DNA of 64,000 nucleotides from Maricurvus nonylphenolicus (lineage in GTDB: Bacteria; Pseudomonadota; Gammaproteobacteria; Pseudomonadales; Cellvibrionaceae). Location of the stretch: assembly GCF_042854845.1 (NCBI RefSeq), contig NZ_AP031498.1:5084001-5148000 (forward strand), given 5' to 3'. The position numbers were made by a program, and so were the translations under genes. Of this stretch, positions 43,027 through 51,707 are shown in pieces. Each line of letters begins with the position of its first letter. The first letter of the stretch is position 1. The notes beneath the pieces are model-generated. The model ran no database searches and was not told the DNA's origin. It worked only from the letters and a program-made list of their open reading frames with translations.

Positions 43027-44622
43027 ATGACTACAACGCCCACTCCAATCACCGTTGCCAAACCGCCTTCTCTACAACAATGGCTAGAGCGCCTGGATAA
43101 CCTGCGCCAACTGCCCCTGCTACCCGACACCCCAACTGCCGTACTAACTGCGATTAATCGCCCCAACTCCACCGCCGAAACTGTGGCCCAGGTAATACGC
43201 CGCGACCCAGTGTTGTGTATGCACCTGTTCGACAGCGCCAATCGCATCGTCAGCAAAACCGGCAATGAGATTAAACACCTGCCCCATCTAATCAGCTTGC
43301 TGGGTTTGCCCAATGTGGCACAACAGGTACGCGCCGCACCGGCACTCAAACCAGACAGCCATAACCCTGGTTATATTGAAGCTCTTACCCAGAGCCAACT
43401 GTGCGCCGAAATTACCGCCCAGCTCTGGCCGCTAAAAGGCCTGGCTGCCAATGAGGGATTTTTTCCAGCGTTACTGTTGATGACACCTTTGTGGGCACTG
43501 TGGCACAGCGCCCCGGATTTGATGCAACAACGCCAAGGCTTACTGGCCAACCCGGCACTAAGCTCGGCAGAAGTCGACAACCTGACCCTGGGTTTACCCC
43601 TGCAGGAATTGAGCAACGCCCTGATTCAACACTGGGCCCTGCCACACCAATGCCACAGCGTTTGGCATTTTGATGCACCGTTAACCCGCAAGGCACTAGC
43701 CGCTATTCACCATCAGCAATTGCCGCGCTTTATTCAACAACATCCGCAACAGGAAACCGCACTGCAATCTGTTGATTGGCTATTACTGTGCTGCCAGCTG
43801 GCTGCCAGCCAGGGTTGCCGCAATTGGTTTTCACGCCGCAGCCGCCGCAGCCAAAGCGCACTGGCTACGCTGCTACATCAACCCCAGGACAAGGTAGATC
43901 ACCTCATACACCAAGCTGCCCACCGCTGCGCCTGGTTAAGCCCACAACAACTGCATCCGGCCGCACGCCTGCTAATGGCCTGGGACGAAACACAACAGCA
44001 AGCCTGCTACTGCCTGCAACCAGAAGCCGCTGAACAGCCCAGCACACCCGCCACCACTGACACAGAAACACCCACACCCAGTCACAACAACAATCTGGTA
44101 CTGCTGAAAGCCAATTTAGAGCGCTTAAGCGAACGCGGCGGCAGCTTTGCCAACCTCAATCAATTGCTTGGCGTACTGGTAAACACCTTAAATGAAGGCG
44201 TGGGGCTGGAGCAGGTGATGCTGCTTACCCTTAATCGCAACCGCGATAAATTACAGAGCCACTTTAGTACCGGCATCGACGTTGACTCACCACTGCGCTC
44301 CCTGCGTATTGCCCTAACCCCCAATACGCAAAAAGGCATTATGGGCAAACTGCTGAAACAACAAAGTGGACTGCTGGTAAACCAGGAAAACCGCCAGGCC
44401 GCCCTAAAAGCCCTGCCACCGGAACTGGTGCCCCACTTACCCAACAGCGACTTCGCACTGATGTCGCTGTTTCACCGCGACAACCCCATTGGCCTTACCC
44501 TGGTGGCGAGCCCCAACTTTAACCAAACCGACTACCGTCACCTGAAGCGCTGCTGTCAGGCCGCCAGTAAAGCCATTCAGGACTTCGCCCTACAACAGAG
44601 CCGTTCTCGCAAGAGCGCCTGA
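43027..44622 (+). CDS. HDOD-domain signalling protein with C-terminal GAF-like region
   Basis: A 531-residue cytoplasmic protein. Residues about 15-250 form an HDOD domain (LRQLPLLPDTPTAVLTAINR, VIRRDPVLCMHLFDSANRI, IKHLPHLISLLGLPNVAQQV). Residues about 360-525 resemble a GAF fold (NLNQLLGVLVNTLNEGVGLE, SLFHRDNPIGLTLVASP). HDOD domains are non-catalytic HD relatives used in signalling, often tied to motility or c-di-GMP. It sits between rsgA and the rhodanese gene. Confidence 0.82.
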   Translation: MTTTPTPITVAKPPSLQQWLERLDNLRQLPLLPDTPTAVLTAINRPNSTAETVAQVIRRDPVLCMHLFDSANRIVSKTGNEIKHLPHLISLLGLPNVAQQVRAAPALKPDSHNPGYIEALTQSQLCAEITAQLWPLKGLAANEGFFPALLLMTPLWALWHSAPDLMQQRQGLLANPALSSAEVDNLTLGLPLQELSNALIQHWALPHQCHSVWHFDAPLTRKALAAIHHQQLPRFIQQHPQQETALQSVDWLLLCCQLAASQGCRNWFSRRSRRSQSALATLLHQPQDKVDHLIHQAAHRCAWLSPQQLHPAARLLMAWDETQQQACYCLQPEAAEQPSTPATTDTETPTPSHNNNLVLLKANLERLSERGGSFANLNQLLGVLVNTLNEGVGLEQVMLLTLNRNRDKLQSHFSTGIDVDSPLRSLRIALTPNTQKGIMGKLLKQQSGLLVNQENRQAALKALPPELVPHLPNSDFALMSLFHRDNPIGLTLVASPNFNQTDYRHLKRCCQAASKAIQDFALQQSRSRKSA

Positions 44623-44704
44623 TTAGCCTCTGACTAACGCCTGATTTCCATGGCCAGTTGTTTTACACTAGCCGCCAATATTGTTTCAAACAGAGATAAC
44701 GACC

Positions 44705-45538
44705 ATGACAGCGCCCGTGCTGCCCAGCTCTTCATTGCCATTAATTGTTGAACCCCAAGACTTTGCCAAATTCGCCAATAGCGCACCCACCCAGGACATT
44801 CTGCTGCTGGACCTGGGCACCGAAGCCCACTACGCCGAAGGCCATGTCCCCGGCGCTGTGCATGTGAATACCAAACAGTTGATACTGGGCCAACCACCAG
44901 CCCCCGGCCGCCTGCCTGGGGTAGAGCAACTGAGCCAATTGTTCAGCAGCCTGGGCTTAACGCCTGATACCCATGTCGTGGTGTATGACGATGAAGGCGG
45001 TGCCTGGGCAGGCCGCATGATTTGGACCCTGGATGCAATTAGTCACAAGCACTACAGCTATCTCAACGGCGGCCTGATTGCCTGGAAAGGCGACGGCCTG
45101 CCGCTTGAAAGCCAAAGCAACAGCCGCGAAGCTGCACCACAGACCGTAAGCATCGACACCACCCCAATTGCGGAAATTGATGATATTCTGCCACGCCTTA
45201 ACGACAGCAACTTTGCCGTTTGGGATGCTCGCGGCCCACAAGAATACAGCGGTGAAAAAGTACAAGCCGCCAAAGCCGGCCATATTCCCGGTGCTATCAA
45301 TGTCGAATTTACCGAGATGATGGATCGCCAGCGCGACTTCCGCATTCGCACCGATGCCCGAGAATACCTGGCCGAGAAAGGTTTAAATGACAACCAGGAT
45401 ATCGTCACCCACTGCCAAACCCATCGCCGCTCCGGCCTGACTTATCTGGTCGGAAAAATGTTGGGCTTTAACATCCGCGGTTACCACGGTTCCTGGTCCG
45501 AGTGGGGCAACCACCCGGATACCCCGGTCGAGAAATAA
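44705..45538 (+). CDS. Two-domain rhodanese sulfurtransferase
   Basis: A 277-residue protein with an inactive N-terminal rhodanese domain and a C-terminal domain whose active loop reads THCQTHRRSGLTYLVGKMLG. The catalytic Cys is present, but the loop differs from the CGSGVTA of 3-mercaptopyruvate sulfurtransferases, so the donor is uncertain. GHIPGAINVEFTEMMDRQRD supports the family. The frame opens at 44681, but ATG 44705 has GAGATAACGACC before it. It lies directly before psd, a common pairing. Confidence 0.86.
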   Translation: MTAPVLPSSSLPLIVEPQDFAKFANSAPTQDILLLDLGTEAHYAEGHVPGAVHVNTKQLILGQPPAPGRLPGVEQLSQLFSSLGLTPDTHVVVYDDEGGAWAGRMIWTLDAISHKHYSYLNGGLIAWKGDGLPLESQSNSREAAPQTVSIDTTPIAEIDDILPRLNDSNFAVWDARGPQEYSGEKVQAAKAGHIPGAINVEFTEMMDRQRDFRIRTDAREYLAEKGLNDNQDIVTHCQTHRRSGLTYLVGKMLGFNIRGYHGSWSEWGNHPDTPVEK

Positions 45539-45548
45539 ATTTAATTCA

Positions 45549-45601
45549 TTCCTGCGAAGGCAGGAAGGGCCTGCCCCACGAACAACGTGAGTCTTGTGGG
45601 C
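45549..45601. repeat. Two small hairpins between the rhodanese and psd genes
   Basis: TTCCTGC-GAAG-GCAGGAA (45549-45566) is followed by CCCAC...GTGGG (about 45575-45600). The first is related to the palindrome at 2267. The CCTGCCCCACGAA string also occurs inside the split element at 21144-21220. Confidence 0.5.
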
Positions 45602-45630
45602 ATCCAAGTGAACTTAAGAAACGAAAAGAT

Positions 45631-46488
45631 ATGAACGAAAAACTCTTCACCACCCTACAATACCTAATCCCACAACACGCCCTGTCACGCGCCGCTGGCT
45701 GGTTGGCAGAAACACGTATTCCCTGGATTAAAAACCCGTTTACCCAGTGGTTTGTGAAACGCTACAACGTCAATATGGAAGAAGCTCTGGAAACCGATCC
45801 CTGTGCTTACGATTGTTTTAACGACTTCTTCACCCGCGCCCTAAAACCCGGCGCCCGCCCCATTGATGAAAACAGCGATACCATCGTCTGCCCCGCCGAC
45901 GGCGCCATCAGCCAACTGGGTGATATTGAATACGGCCGCATCTTCCAGGCCAAAGGCCAGGACTACAGTCTGACCGAACTGGTGGGCGGCGATGCCAAAC
46001 TGGCCGAACCCTTTATGGGCGGTAAATTTGCCACCGTGTACCTGTCACCGAAAGATTACCACCGCGTGCATATGCCGTTTAAAGGCACCCTAAAAACCAT
46101 GGTGCACGTACCCGGCGATTTATTCTCGGTAAACGAAGCCACCGCCAATCAAGTACCCCGCCTGTTCTCCCGTAACGAACGCGCCGTAGCCATCTTCGAT
46201 ACCGAACTCGGCCCCATGGGTGTCGTCCTTGTAGGTGCCATGATCGTCGCCAGTATCGAAACCGTTTGGGCCGGTCAGGTCGCCCCGATTAAACGCACCA
46301 TCAAAACCACCGAGTACGGCCAGCAAGAACCGATCGTGTTGGATAAAGGTGGTGAAATGGGTCGCTTTAAACTTGGCTCCACCGCAATTGTTCTGTTCGG
46401 ACCGGATGTCATGGAGTGGGATGATGAATATCAGGCGACTACACCGACCGTGATGGGTGAGCGTATGGGTAAAGTCAGTAAGGGGTGA
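45631..46488 (+). CDS. psd: Phosphatidylserine decarboxylase proenzyme
   Basis: A 285-residue inner-membrane enzyme that makes phosphatidylethanolamine. It cleaves itself within FKLGSTAIVLF (LGST near residue 250), turning the serine into the pyruvoyl cofactor. YDCFNDFFTRALKPGARPI, VCPADGAISQLG, YLSPKDYHRVHMPF and FSRNERAV are signatures. The frame opens at 45502, but ATG 45631 matches homologues (KLFTTLQYLIPQHALSR). Its stop lies inside a terminator stem. Confidence 0.95.
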   Translation: MNEKLFTTLQYLIPQHALSRAAGWLAETRIPWIKNPFTQWFVKRYNVNMEEALETDPCAYDCFNDFFTRALKPGARPIDENSDTIVCPADGAISQLGDIEYGRIFQAKGQDYSLTELVGGDAKLAEPFMGGKFATVYLSPKDYHRVHMPFKGTLKTMVHVPGDLFSVNEATANQVPRLFSRNERAVAIFDTELGPMGVVLVGAMIVASIETVWAGQVAPIKRTIKTTEYGQQEPIVLDKGGEMGRFKLGSTAIVLFGPDVMEWDDEYQATTPTVMGERMGKVSKG

Positions 46489-46507
46489 GTTTCTTACTCA
46501 CCCCTTT
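46482..46507 (+). terminator. Terminator overlapping the psd stop
   Basis: GGGGTGAGT-TTCTT-ACTCACCCC followed by TTT. The TGA stop (46486-46488) lies within the left arm, so coding and termination signals overlap. Confidence 0.75.
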
Positions 46508-46896
46508 CCCTCTTATGCTTGATTCCGGAATTTTTTTGTTCAGATGCTATTTCTACCCCAAATAAGCTCAAAGAATAATCTTTAACACCAAACCTTTCCC
46601 ATCCTCCTATGACTTAGGAGCTGAAGCCCCACAAAAGAAATAACTCATTGATACTAGTAAGGTTTTCTCGACCTGCACTCTAGAAAAGACATAAATATAT
46701 ACTTGAAATAATATGTTGCCACTAGCCAGAACGGGAAAAGTATCCAGTAGCATATTGTTTTAAAGACAGATTTATAGAATAGTTATACTGTATGATAAAT
46801 GATTAGCGCGCCTTCAGATTAACGCCTAGAGTGAGCTTGGAAGGCGCCAATTAACTTTAAAGCTATTGCTCCTGCCAAAAAGTCGAGGGAAAGACT
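46508..46896. other. AT-rich intergenic stretch at the island boundary
   Basis: About 390 bases with no convincing gene. Base composition becomes visibly richer in A and T than in psd. The only structure seen is an inverted repeat GCGCCTTC (46808-46815) / GAAGGCGC (46840-46847) about 50 bases before the lipoprotein start. This may hold the left boundary of the acquired segment. Confidence 0.5.
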
Positions 46897-48657
46897 ATGC
46901 CGTATTTTAAAAGTATTTTTCTGTTGTTCATCCTAACATTACTGTCTGGATGCTTTTGGAAGTCTACTCAAGTCAAACCTGGCACATCACAAAAACAGGA
47001 TCTTCCTTCCGCCCAATCCTTGCCTGCCCCCCCTACAGATAAAGACGTTCGCCACGAGGATTTAATAAACCCATTTAGCACCCCGGCTTTAGAACTGGTC
47101 AACCAATGGCAACCAAACTCTTACTATGCACGCTTGTACGTTGAACCGTTTGGAATGGTATCCGGAATATCAAAATGCCAAGAAGCCTCCTCATTCATTA
47201 AAGGACTAAAGAGTTTCTTTGGAGTAAAGAATGCTACAGGGTTTTATGTAACAGCGGATATTAGCAGTCAAAACAAAACCCTTGCCAATAACATTGTCAT
47301 TTTGAGTTATCTGGTTGACGATTTAAATAATACGAACAGCAATTGCGAAACTGTATCCTTAAATGGCTATCTAACCCCGTATTTTAAAGTTAATCCTGGG
47401 TTAGATATCGAAATATCCTATAAAATCCATTACACAGATAACAACAGTATAGAGACAGTAAAAAAACTGAAAGAAAGATCCGAGTCCATTATCGATCACT
47501 TTGCCCCCAAAAGTGTAGGAGTCCTCATAAACAAAGTTTTCTCCCCCATCATAGCCCCCCTAGACAGCGCTATTGAAAGCTCCCTCAATGTAATTGCCAC
47601 CGATACACTCACAACTCACTTTTCATTAAATACTGCGGTAGGCCAAGACCGCATAGATGGATCTAGGCTGGATTTCAGCCCTATCTTTCCAAACAATCAA
47701 AAACTATCTCGAGGAATTGGCGCCAAATTCAACCTACTATACTACAAATCCGTAATTGGACTAGGGCAAGAGCAAGTCATTTATGAAGATGATCCTAGTC
47801 AGATGTTAAGCTCAATACTCGATGGAACAAGAAATAATTTAGACGTTTATGCAGTACTACAGCAGAATGAAATCAATGGCCTAGTAGCAAACTCACTTAA
47901 AGTTTATAAAGACAAAGAGCACACCAGGCATTTAGAAGAGGCCTGCAGACATATAAAAAACTATGCATCTAAAGATTTAGGCCTTACAAAAGATGACGCT
48001 TTAGCTTTCAGGTGGGCAACTTTAACTGAGTTCTCGAACTACAACAATCACTTAGATATAAGAACAGACATATGTTTTAGACAGCATGAACTACAAAGAT
48101 TAATAGACCTCAACAGGAATTATATATTCAAAGTAGCTCGAGATATAATTCCAAGCGAGAGAGCAAATTATGTTAATGACATGCTAAACGTCTTCGGATC
48201 TACAGTACTATCAGACAAATCAACAAACAAAGACATGTATGACATGGAAAATCTGACTCTTTTCATCTCATTATCCGACCCTCTCCCAACTGACATTGAA
48301 GACCTTTTAAACAAAGAAAGCGATAAAAAAGAAAAAAACAGATTGTATGAAGGTGAAGAAGCATTTACAAAGATACAGAAAATTTTAAAAAGAGCCCGAT
48401 GTGGAAGAATATCCAGCACTAGCCCGCATGACGACCTTGCTTTTGTAGGGAAGCTGGACACATCCTTTGGCCCCAAATATGTACTTGGAGGTCTACAGGT
48501 AGACAAATATGGCAAAAAAAACAAAATAAAAACAATTTACTTAGCCGATATAGATCTAATACAGCAGCATATTAAGCCATACAAAGAGTGGCCAATAGGC
48601 CAAACAGAAGGGCTTTGCCCCAAAGAGGGTGACAGATACTTGATTTCTGGATTATAG
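46897..48657 (+). CDS. Uncharacterised lipoprotein, AT-rich gene
   Basis: A 586-residue protein whose N-terminus FLLFILTLLSGCFWKS is a lipoprotein signal peptide with Cys near residue 19. A Pro/Ser/Gln-rich linker follows, and then a large soluble domain with no motif I recognise. GAGGGAAAGACT precedes the ATG. Codon usage is much more A/T-rich than in neighbouring core genes (many AAA, ATA, AGA), pointing to acquisition from elsewhere. The next small gene begins 11 bases after its stop, so both may form one operon. Confidence 0.72.
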   Translation: MPYFKSIFLLFILTLLSGCFWKSTQVKPGTSQKQDLPSAQSLPAPPTDKDVRHEDLINPFSTPALELVNQWQPNSYYARLYVEPFGMVSGISKCQEASSFIKGLKSFFGVKNATGFYVTADISSQNKTLANNIVILSYLVDDLNNTNSNCETVSLNGYLTPYFKVNPGLDIEISYKIHYTDNNSIETVKKLKERSESIIDHFAPKSVGVLINKVFSPIIAPLDSAIESSLNVIATDTLTTHFSLNTAVGQDRIDGSRLDFSPIFPNNQKLSRGIGAKFNLLYYKSVIGLGQEQVIYEDDPSQMLSSILDGTRNNLDVYAVLQQNEINGLVANSLKVYKDKEHTRHLEEACRHIKNYASKDLGLTKDDALAFRWATLTEFSNYNNHLDIRTDICFRQHELQRLIDLNRNYIFKVARDIIPSERANYVNDMLNVFGSTVLSDKSTNKDMYDMENLTLFISLSDPLPTDIEDLLNKESDKKEKNRLYEGEEAFTKIQKILKRARCGRISSTSPHDDLAFVGKLDTSFGPKYVLGGLQVDKYGKKNKIKTIYLADIDLIQQHIKPYKEWPIGQTEGLCPKEGDRYLISGL

Positions 48658-48668
48658 GAGATTCTCTA

Positions 48669-48803
48669 ATGAATAAATTCAAGCACTACGCTCTATTCTT
48701 AGCATTATTATTAATTACACCTACAACCTTGGCTTGCAACCCTGGCTGTATAGTTCAAGCAGACAAATCATGCGTCTGCCCCAACCCTAGACCAAGGCCA
48801 TAA
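48669..48803 (+). CDS. Secreted four-cysteine mini-protein
   Basis: A 44-residue open frame. MNKFKHYALFLALLLITPTT followed by LAC is a signal peptide (possibly with a lipobox-like LAC), and the mature part has four cysteines: CNPGC ... SCVC, then a basic proline tail (PNPRPRP). The AGGAG ribosome site overlaps the stop of the lipoprotein gene. It was found by reading the sequence and is too short for usual gene calling. It may be a partner of the lipoprotein or a small toxin-like or structural peptide; no family is recognised. Confidence 0.6.
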   Translation: MNKFKHYALFLALLLITPTTLACNPGCIVQADKSCVCPNPRPRP

Positions 48804-49192
48804 CCACAATTAACGAGGTTAGAGACATTTTCAGCCAACCATGGCTATTAATCGTAACTATCTAAAACCGCTCCTTATATAAAGTAAGAACCAATCCATT
48901 TGTTGAGCATATCGCAGGCATAAGAGCTTTAGAAAAGTCAGGCTTCTCAAGTCAAAAAAAAAGGGGACGGAGGGATTATTTATTGACCAACCGCCCCTTT
49001 GATCAAAATTTAATCCCTCCGTCCCTTATATACCTTATATACAATTGTATGCATTACCGGATTCTTCGAGGCACTACTAGAAGGTGTATTTTCTATCTTC
49101 GAAATTATCGCTGATATATTTGGTTCAATATTTGGGTAACTAGTGCCACTAGTTATTCTTAACGTTCGTTTATTGCCGGAGGTGCTCCCAAA
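48804..49192. other. Intergenic stretch with palindromic element and gene remnant
   Basis: About 390 bases without an intact gene. It holds the inverted repeat at 48964-49025, then an open segment without a usable start (49053-49139) encoding an amphipathic FFEALLEGVFSIFEIIADIF stretch. A palindrome AACTAGT-GCC-ACTAGTT (49138-49154) overlaps its stop. It looks like an insertion or recombination scar. Confidence 0.45.
48964..49025. repeat. GGGACGGAGGGATTA inverted repeat
   Basis: GGGACGGAGGGATTA (48964-48978) and TAATCCCTCCGTCCC (49011-49025) are perfect 15-bp inverted copies separated by 32 bases. An inner AGGGG / CCCCT pair adds a second stem. GGGACGGAGGGATT-type repeats are familiar from elements tied to REP-associated transposases in marine gammaproteobacteria, but no transposase gene is here. 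Confidence 0.65.
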
Positions 49193-49561
49193 ATGGACTT
49201 AAACCAAGTAACCGTACAATCAACAGACATCACCCAATCAATCAACTTTTATAGGCTACTCGGCTTAACTCTGATTGTTCAAGACGAACATTACGCACGC
49301 TTTGAGCTTCCCAATGGCAATGCCACATTCTCTGTCCACTATACTGAAGAGGCCAAAATATCGAATACTATTATCTACTTTGAGGTAAACGATGTCGTTC
49401 AAACTGTTGAAAACTTGAAATCCAAGGGTATTGAATTTATAAAAGAGCCAACACAAGAACAATGGCTTTGGCATGAAGCGCGGCTAGTCGACCCATCAGG
49501 CAATGAGTTATGCATTTACACGGCTGGCGAGAATCGAAAAAATCCTCCGTGGCGAATATAA
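49193..49561 (+). CDS. VOC-family (glyoxalase/dioxygenase fold) protein
   Basis: A 122-residue protein with one pair of beta-alpha-beta-beta-beta modules: VQSTDITQSINFYRLLGLTL at the start and HEARLVDPSGNELCIYTAG near the end. The late Glu and His could bind metal. The family includes glyoxalases, bleomycin-resistance proteins and dioxygenases, so activity is not assignable. GGAGG precedes the ATG at about 10 bases. It stands alone in the accessory island. Confidence 0.82.
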   Translation: MDLNQVTVQSTDITQSINFYRLLGLTLIVQDEHYARFELPNGNATFSVHYTEEAKISNTIIYFEVNDVVQTVENLKSKGIEFIKEPTQEQWLWHEARLVDPSGNELCIYTAGENRKNPPWRI

Positions 49562-49678
49562 CCAATCCAGGCAACTCTTCCTCATATCGATTATCAGTTA
49601 AGCATTTTAATATTCCCCCCAAGTGGAAGTCCACACTATCACCATCAATACTTAATATAAGAACACAGGAAGCAACCA

Positions 49679-49948
49679 ATGCAAAACAGATCAGAAGAAG
49701 AGCTGAACAACATCAAACGTGAGCTGATTAAAACCCAGATTATCGGTGCCCCCGGAATGATACTCGTTGCCCTGGGCCTTTATGGCGTATTTGCAGCAAA
49801 CGGCAACGCCTTTCACCCCTTTCTCAACAGTATTGATAACTGCTACACCATCCTTGCTATTGGCGGGGCTATTGCCTTATGGGAAACTATAAAAGTGACA
49901 ACATTAATTAAGCGGCAGTCAGAACTAAATAAGCAGCTAAACACATAG
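49679..49948 (+). CDS. Small membrane protein with two helices
   Basis: An 89-residue protein: a charged N-terminus with EEELNNIKRELIKTQ (short helix), membrane helix 1 (GAPGMILVALGLYGVFAANG), membrane helix 2 (CYTILAIGGAIALWETIKVT) and a lysine/glutamine-rich tail. AGGA lies before the ATG. I do not recognise the family. The following membrane protein begins about 20 bases later, so the two may be co-expressed. Confidence 0.6.
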   Translation: MQNRSEEELNNIKRELIKTQIIGAPGMILVALGLYGVFAANGNAFHPFLNSIDNCYTILAIGGAIALWETIKVTTLIKRQSELNKQLNT

Positions 49949-49968
49949 CAAAAGTTTAAGGGAGCCTG

Positions 49969-50655
49969 ATTATCGGCACGATAAAGAAAGTCCTTTCAGA
50001 TGAGTTTAAGCTACTAACGTTCCGCCAATTCAAGTTAGATACTTCAATATTTAACTGGTATTTGGCTTTTGGCATTGGTTTCACCTGGCTTTGCGGTATC
50101 GGCAGGTACTGGGACAACCCAAGAGCCGATCTGTGGCAATACCTAGGGTTAGGCTCTGTGGGTTATGTTTTTGTTCTAGCCGCCATACTCTGGCTAATTA
50201 TACTGCCGCTTAAGCCCGCAAACTGGAGCTACAGAAATGTACTTCTATTTGTCTCTTTAACATCGCCCCCGGCAATTCTGTACGCTATTCCTGTCGAGCG
50301 CTTTATGTCTCTACCCTCAGCGCAGCTCGCTAATGTGTGGTTTCTTGCCATAGTAGCCATTTGGCGAGTAGCCTTGCTTGTCAAATTTCTAATGAGTGCA
50401 GCACGTTTATCTGGCCTTTGTGTTTTGGTGGCAACTCTATTGCCGTTAACACTCATAGTGACATCCTTAGCCGCATTGAATTTAGAACATGTGGTCTTTA
50501 AACTGATGGCAGGCCTTGAAGAGCACGAGAAGTCGGCGAACGATAGCGCTTACTTTATCCTGCTATTGATTACCTATTTTTCTGTTATAACCTCACCTAT
50601 CCTGTTGGGCCTTTACGGATGGCTAATCTATAAACGGCGTCAAATCACCAGATAG
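49969..50655 (+). CDS. Polytopic membrane protein with a non-canonical start
   Basis: The frame codes for about 228 residues with six or so hydrophobic helices. The segment FRQFKLDTSIFNWYLAFGIG then FTWLCGIGRYWDNPRADLWQ recalls an uncharacterised family whose members begin well before it. In frame there is no ATG, GTG or TTG until TTG 50062, which would remove that conserved N-terminus. GGGAG at 49960-49964 sits 4-7 bases before ATT 49969 or ATC 49972. Either one of these starts is used, or the gene lost its start codon, or translation starts at 50062. Function unknown. Confidence 0.5.
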   Translation: MIGTIKKVLSDEFKLLTFRQFKLDTSIFNWYLAFGIGFTWLCGIGRYWDNPRADLWQYLGLGSVGYVFVLAAILWLIILPLKPANWSYRNVLLFVSLTSPPAILYAIPVERFMSLPSAQLANVWFLAIVAIWRVALLVKFLMSAARLSGLCVLVATLLPLTLIVTSLAALNLEHVVFKLMAGLEEHEKSANDSAYFILLLITYFSVITSPILLGLYGWLIYKRRQITR

Positions 50656-50714
50656 CAAAGCACTTAAGGAAAAGCATCCACACCGTTTAATGTGGAGTTA
50701 AGAGATTTACAAAC

Positions 50715-51167
50715 ATGAAAACAACTGTATCAGCACTATCCAAAGCCGATAGAAGTGAGTGGGAAAAGCTCTATCACGCCTATGCCGACTTCTACAACAT
50801 GCCCATAGATGAGAATATCCTTGATACGGTCTGGTCCTGGATATTCGATAGCAACAACCCGTTTTATTGCCTGATCGCCAAGAATCAACAGGGCGAGCCT
50901 TTAGGGGTTATGCATTACAGGGAAATGCCCTCCCCGCTGCGCGGCGCAACCGTCGGTTTCTTAGATGATTTATTTGTCTACCCTGAAGCCAGAGGTAGCG
51001 GCGTGGTCGATGCGCTGTTTGACGCGCTAAATAAAGAAGCGGCAGAGCATGGCTGGCCTTTTGTGCGCTGGATTACGGCGGACGATAACTATAGAGGGCG
51101 TAGCGTGTACGACAAGATTGCAGATAAAACCCACTGGGTTACCTATCAAATGTCCGCAGAGTCATAA
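50715..51167 (+). CDS. GNAT-family N-acetyltransferase
   Basis: A 150-residue acetyltransferase. LGVMHYREMPSPLRGATVGF then LDDLFVYPEARGSGVVDALF contains the beta4 strand and the acetyl-CoA loop (R/Q-x-x-G-x-G/A as RGSGV), and RWITADDNYRGRSVYDKIAD is the C-terminal CoA-contact helix. The substrate is unknown; similar proteins act on amines or peptides. It is one of a row of unrelated single genes on the plus strand. Confidence 0.85.
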   Translation: MKTTVSALSKADRSEWEKLYHAYADFYNMPIDENILDTVWSWIFDSNNPFYCLIAKNQQGEPLGVMHYREMPSPLRGATVGFLDDLFVYPEARGSGVVDALFDALNKEAAEHGWPFVRWITADDNYRGRSVYDKIADKTHWVTYQMSAES

Positions 51168-51197
51168 TCGGCAACTGTTATTGCATAGGAAACCATT

Positions 51198-51602
51198 GTG
51201 ACACAAGAGATGCTGTTTACCGTCCTGGCAGATGCGATCTTAATTGTGCACTTTCTGTTTGTTTTATTTGTCGTGTTTGGCCTCTTCTTCATATTTTTGG
51301 GCCATGCATTAAAATGGCAGTGGGTGAAAAACAGAAGATTTCGAATCTTCCACCTACTCGCCATTGGTATCGTTGTCTTTCAATCCTGGATTGGTGTTAT
51401 TTGCCCCCTAACCACTTGGGAAATGACGTTAAGAGAAGCCGCTGGTGCAGAAACATACGCGGGCTCTTTTATACAGCACTGGTTACAAAGTTTGCTGTAC
51501 TACACAGCACCTGAATGGATTTTCATTGTGTTGTACACAGGTTTCGGTGCTCTGGTGTTAGCCAGCTGGTATGTCGTTCGCCCTCACTCGCGCGCTAAGT
51601 AA
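51198..51602 (+). CDS. DUF2784 membrane protein
   Basis: A 134-residue inner-membrane protein with four helices. LADAILIVHFLFVLFVVFGL, a W-W-x-NRRFRIFHLLAI segment, VVFQSWIGVICPLTTWEMTL and the late PEWIFIVLYTGFGAL are typical of DUF2784. Its conserved Cys-Pro-Leu-Thr suggests a buried functional site, but no role is known. It starts 30 bases after the acetyltransferase stop and could share its transcript. Confidence 0.82.
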   Translation: MTQEMLFTVLADAILIVHFLFVLFVVFGLFFIFLGHALKWQWVKNRRFRIFHLLAIGIVVFQSWIGVICPLTTWEMTLREAAGAETYAGSFIQHWLQSLLYYTAPEWIFIVLYTGFGALVLASWYVVRPHSRAK

Positions 51603-51653
51603 TCTAACCTCCACTAGATTGACATCCCGCAAAATATTGTTAATGATTAAGCC

Positions 51654-51707
51654 ATGAATACACATCACGCGCATCAGACAGTTCAAATTATTACCATCAT
51701 TCCTTAG
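51654..51707 (+). CDS. Candidate leader peptide of an attenuator
   Basis: A 17-codon frame, MNTHHAHQTVQIITIIP, ends at TAG 51705-51707 inside a hairpin. It has three His near the start and four Ile with one Thr just before the stop. The ribosome site is weak. Together with the overlapping hairpins up to 51766 it has the layout of an amino-acid attenuator, but the gene after it is not a biosynthetic enzyme. Confidence 0.45.
   Translation: MNTHHAHQTVQIITIIP

Noticed and set aside
46808..51700. Possible integron cassette array (inverted GCGCCTTC/GAAGGCGC before 46897 and a row of small plus-strand genes)
   Set aside because: No attC consensus pairs (RYYYAAC / GTTRRRY) were found between the genes, several gaps are too short for attC, and no integrase is present.
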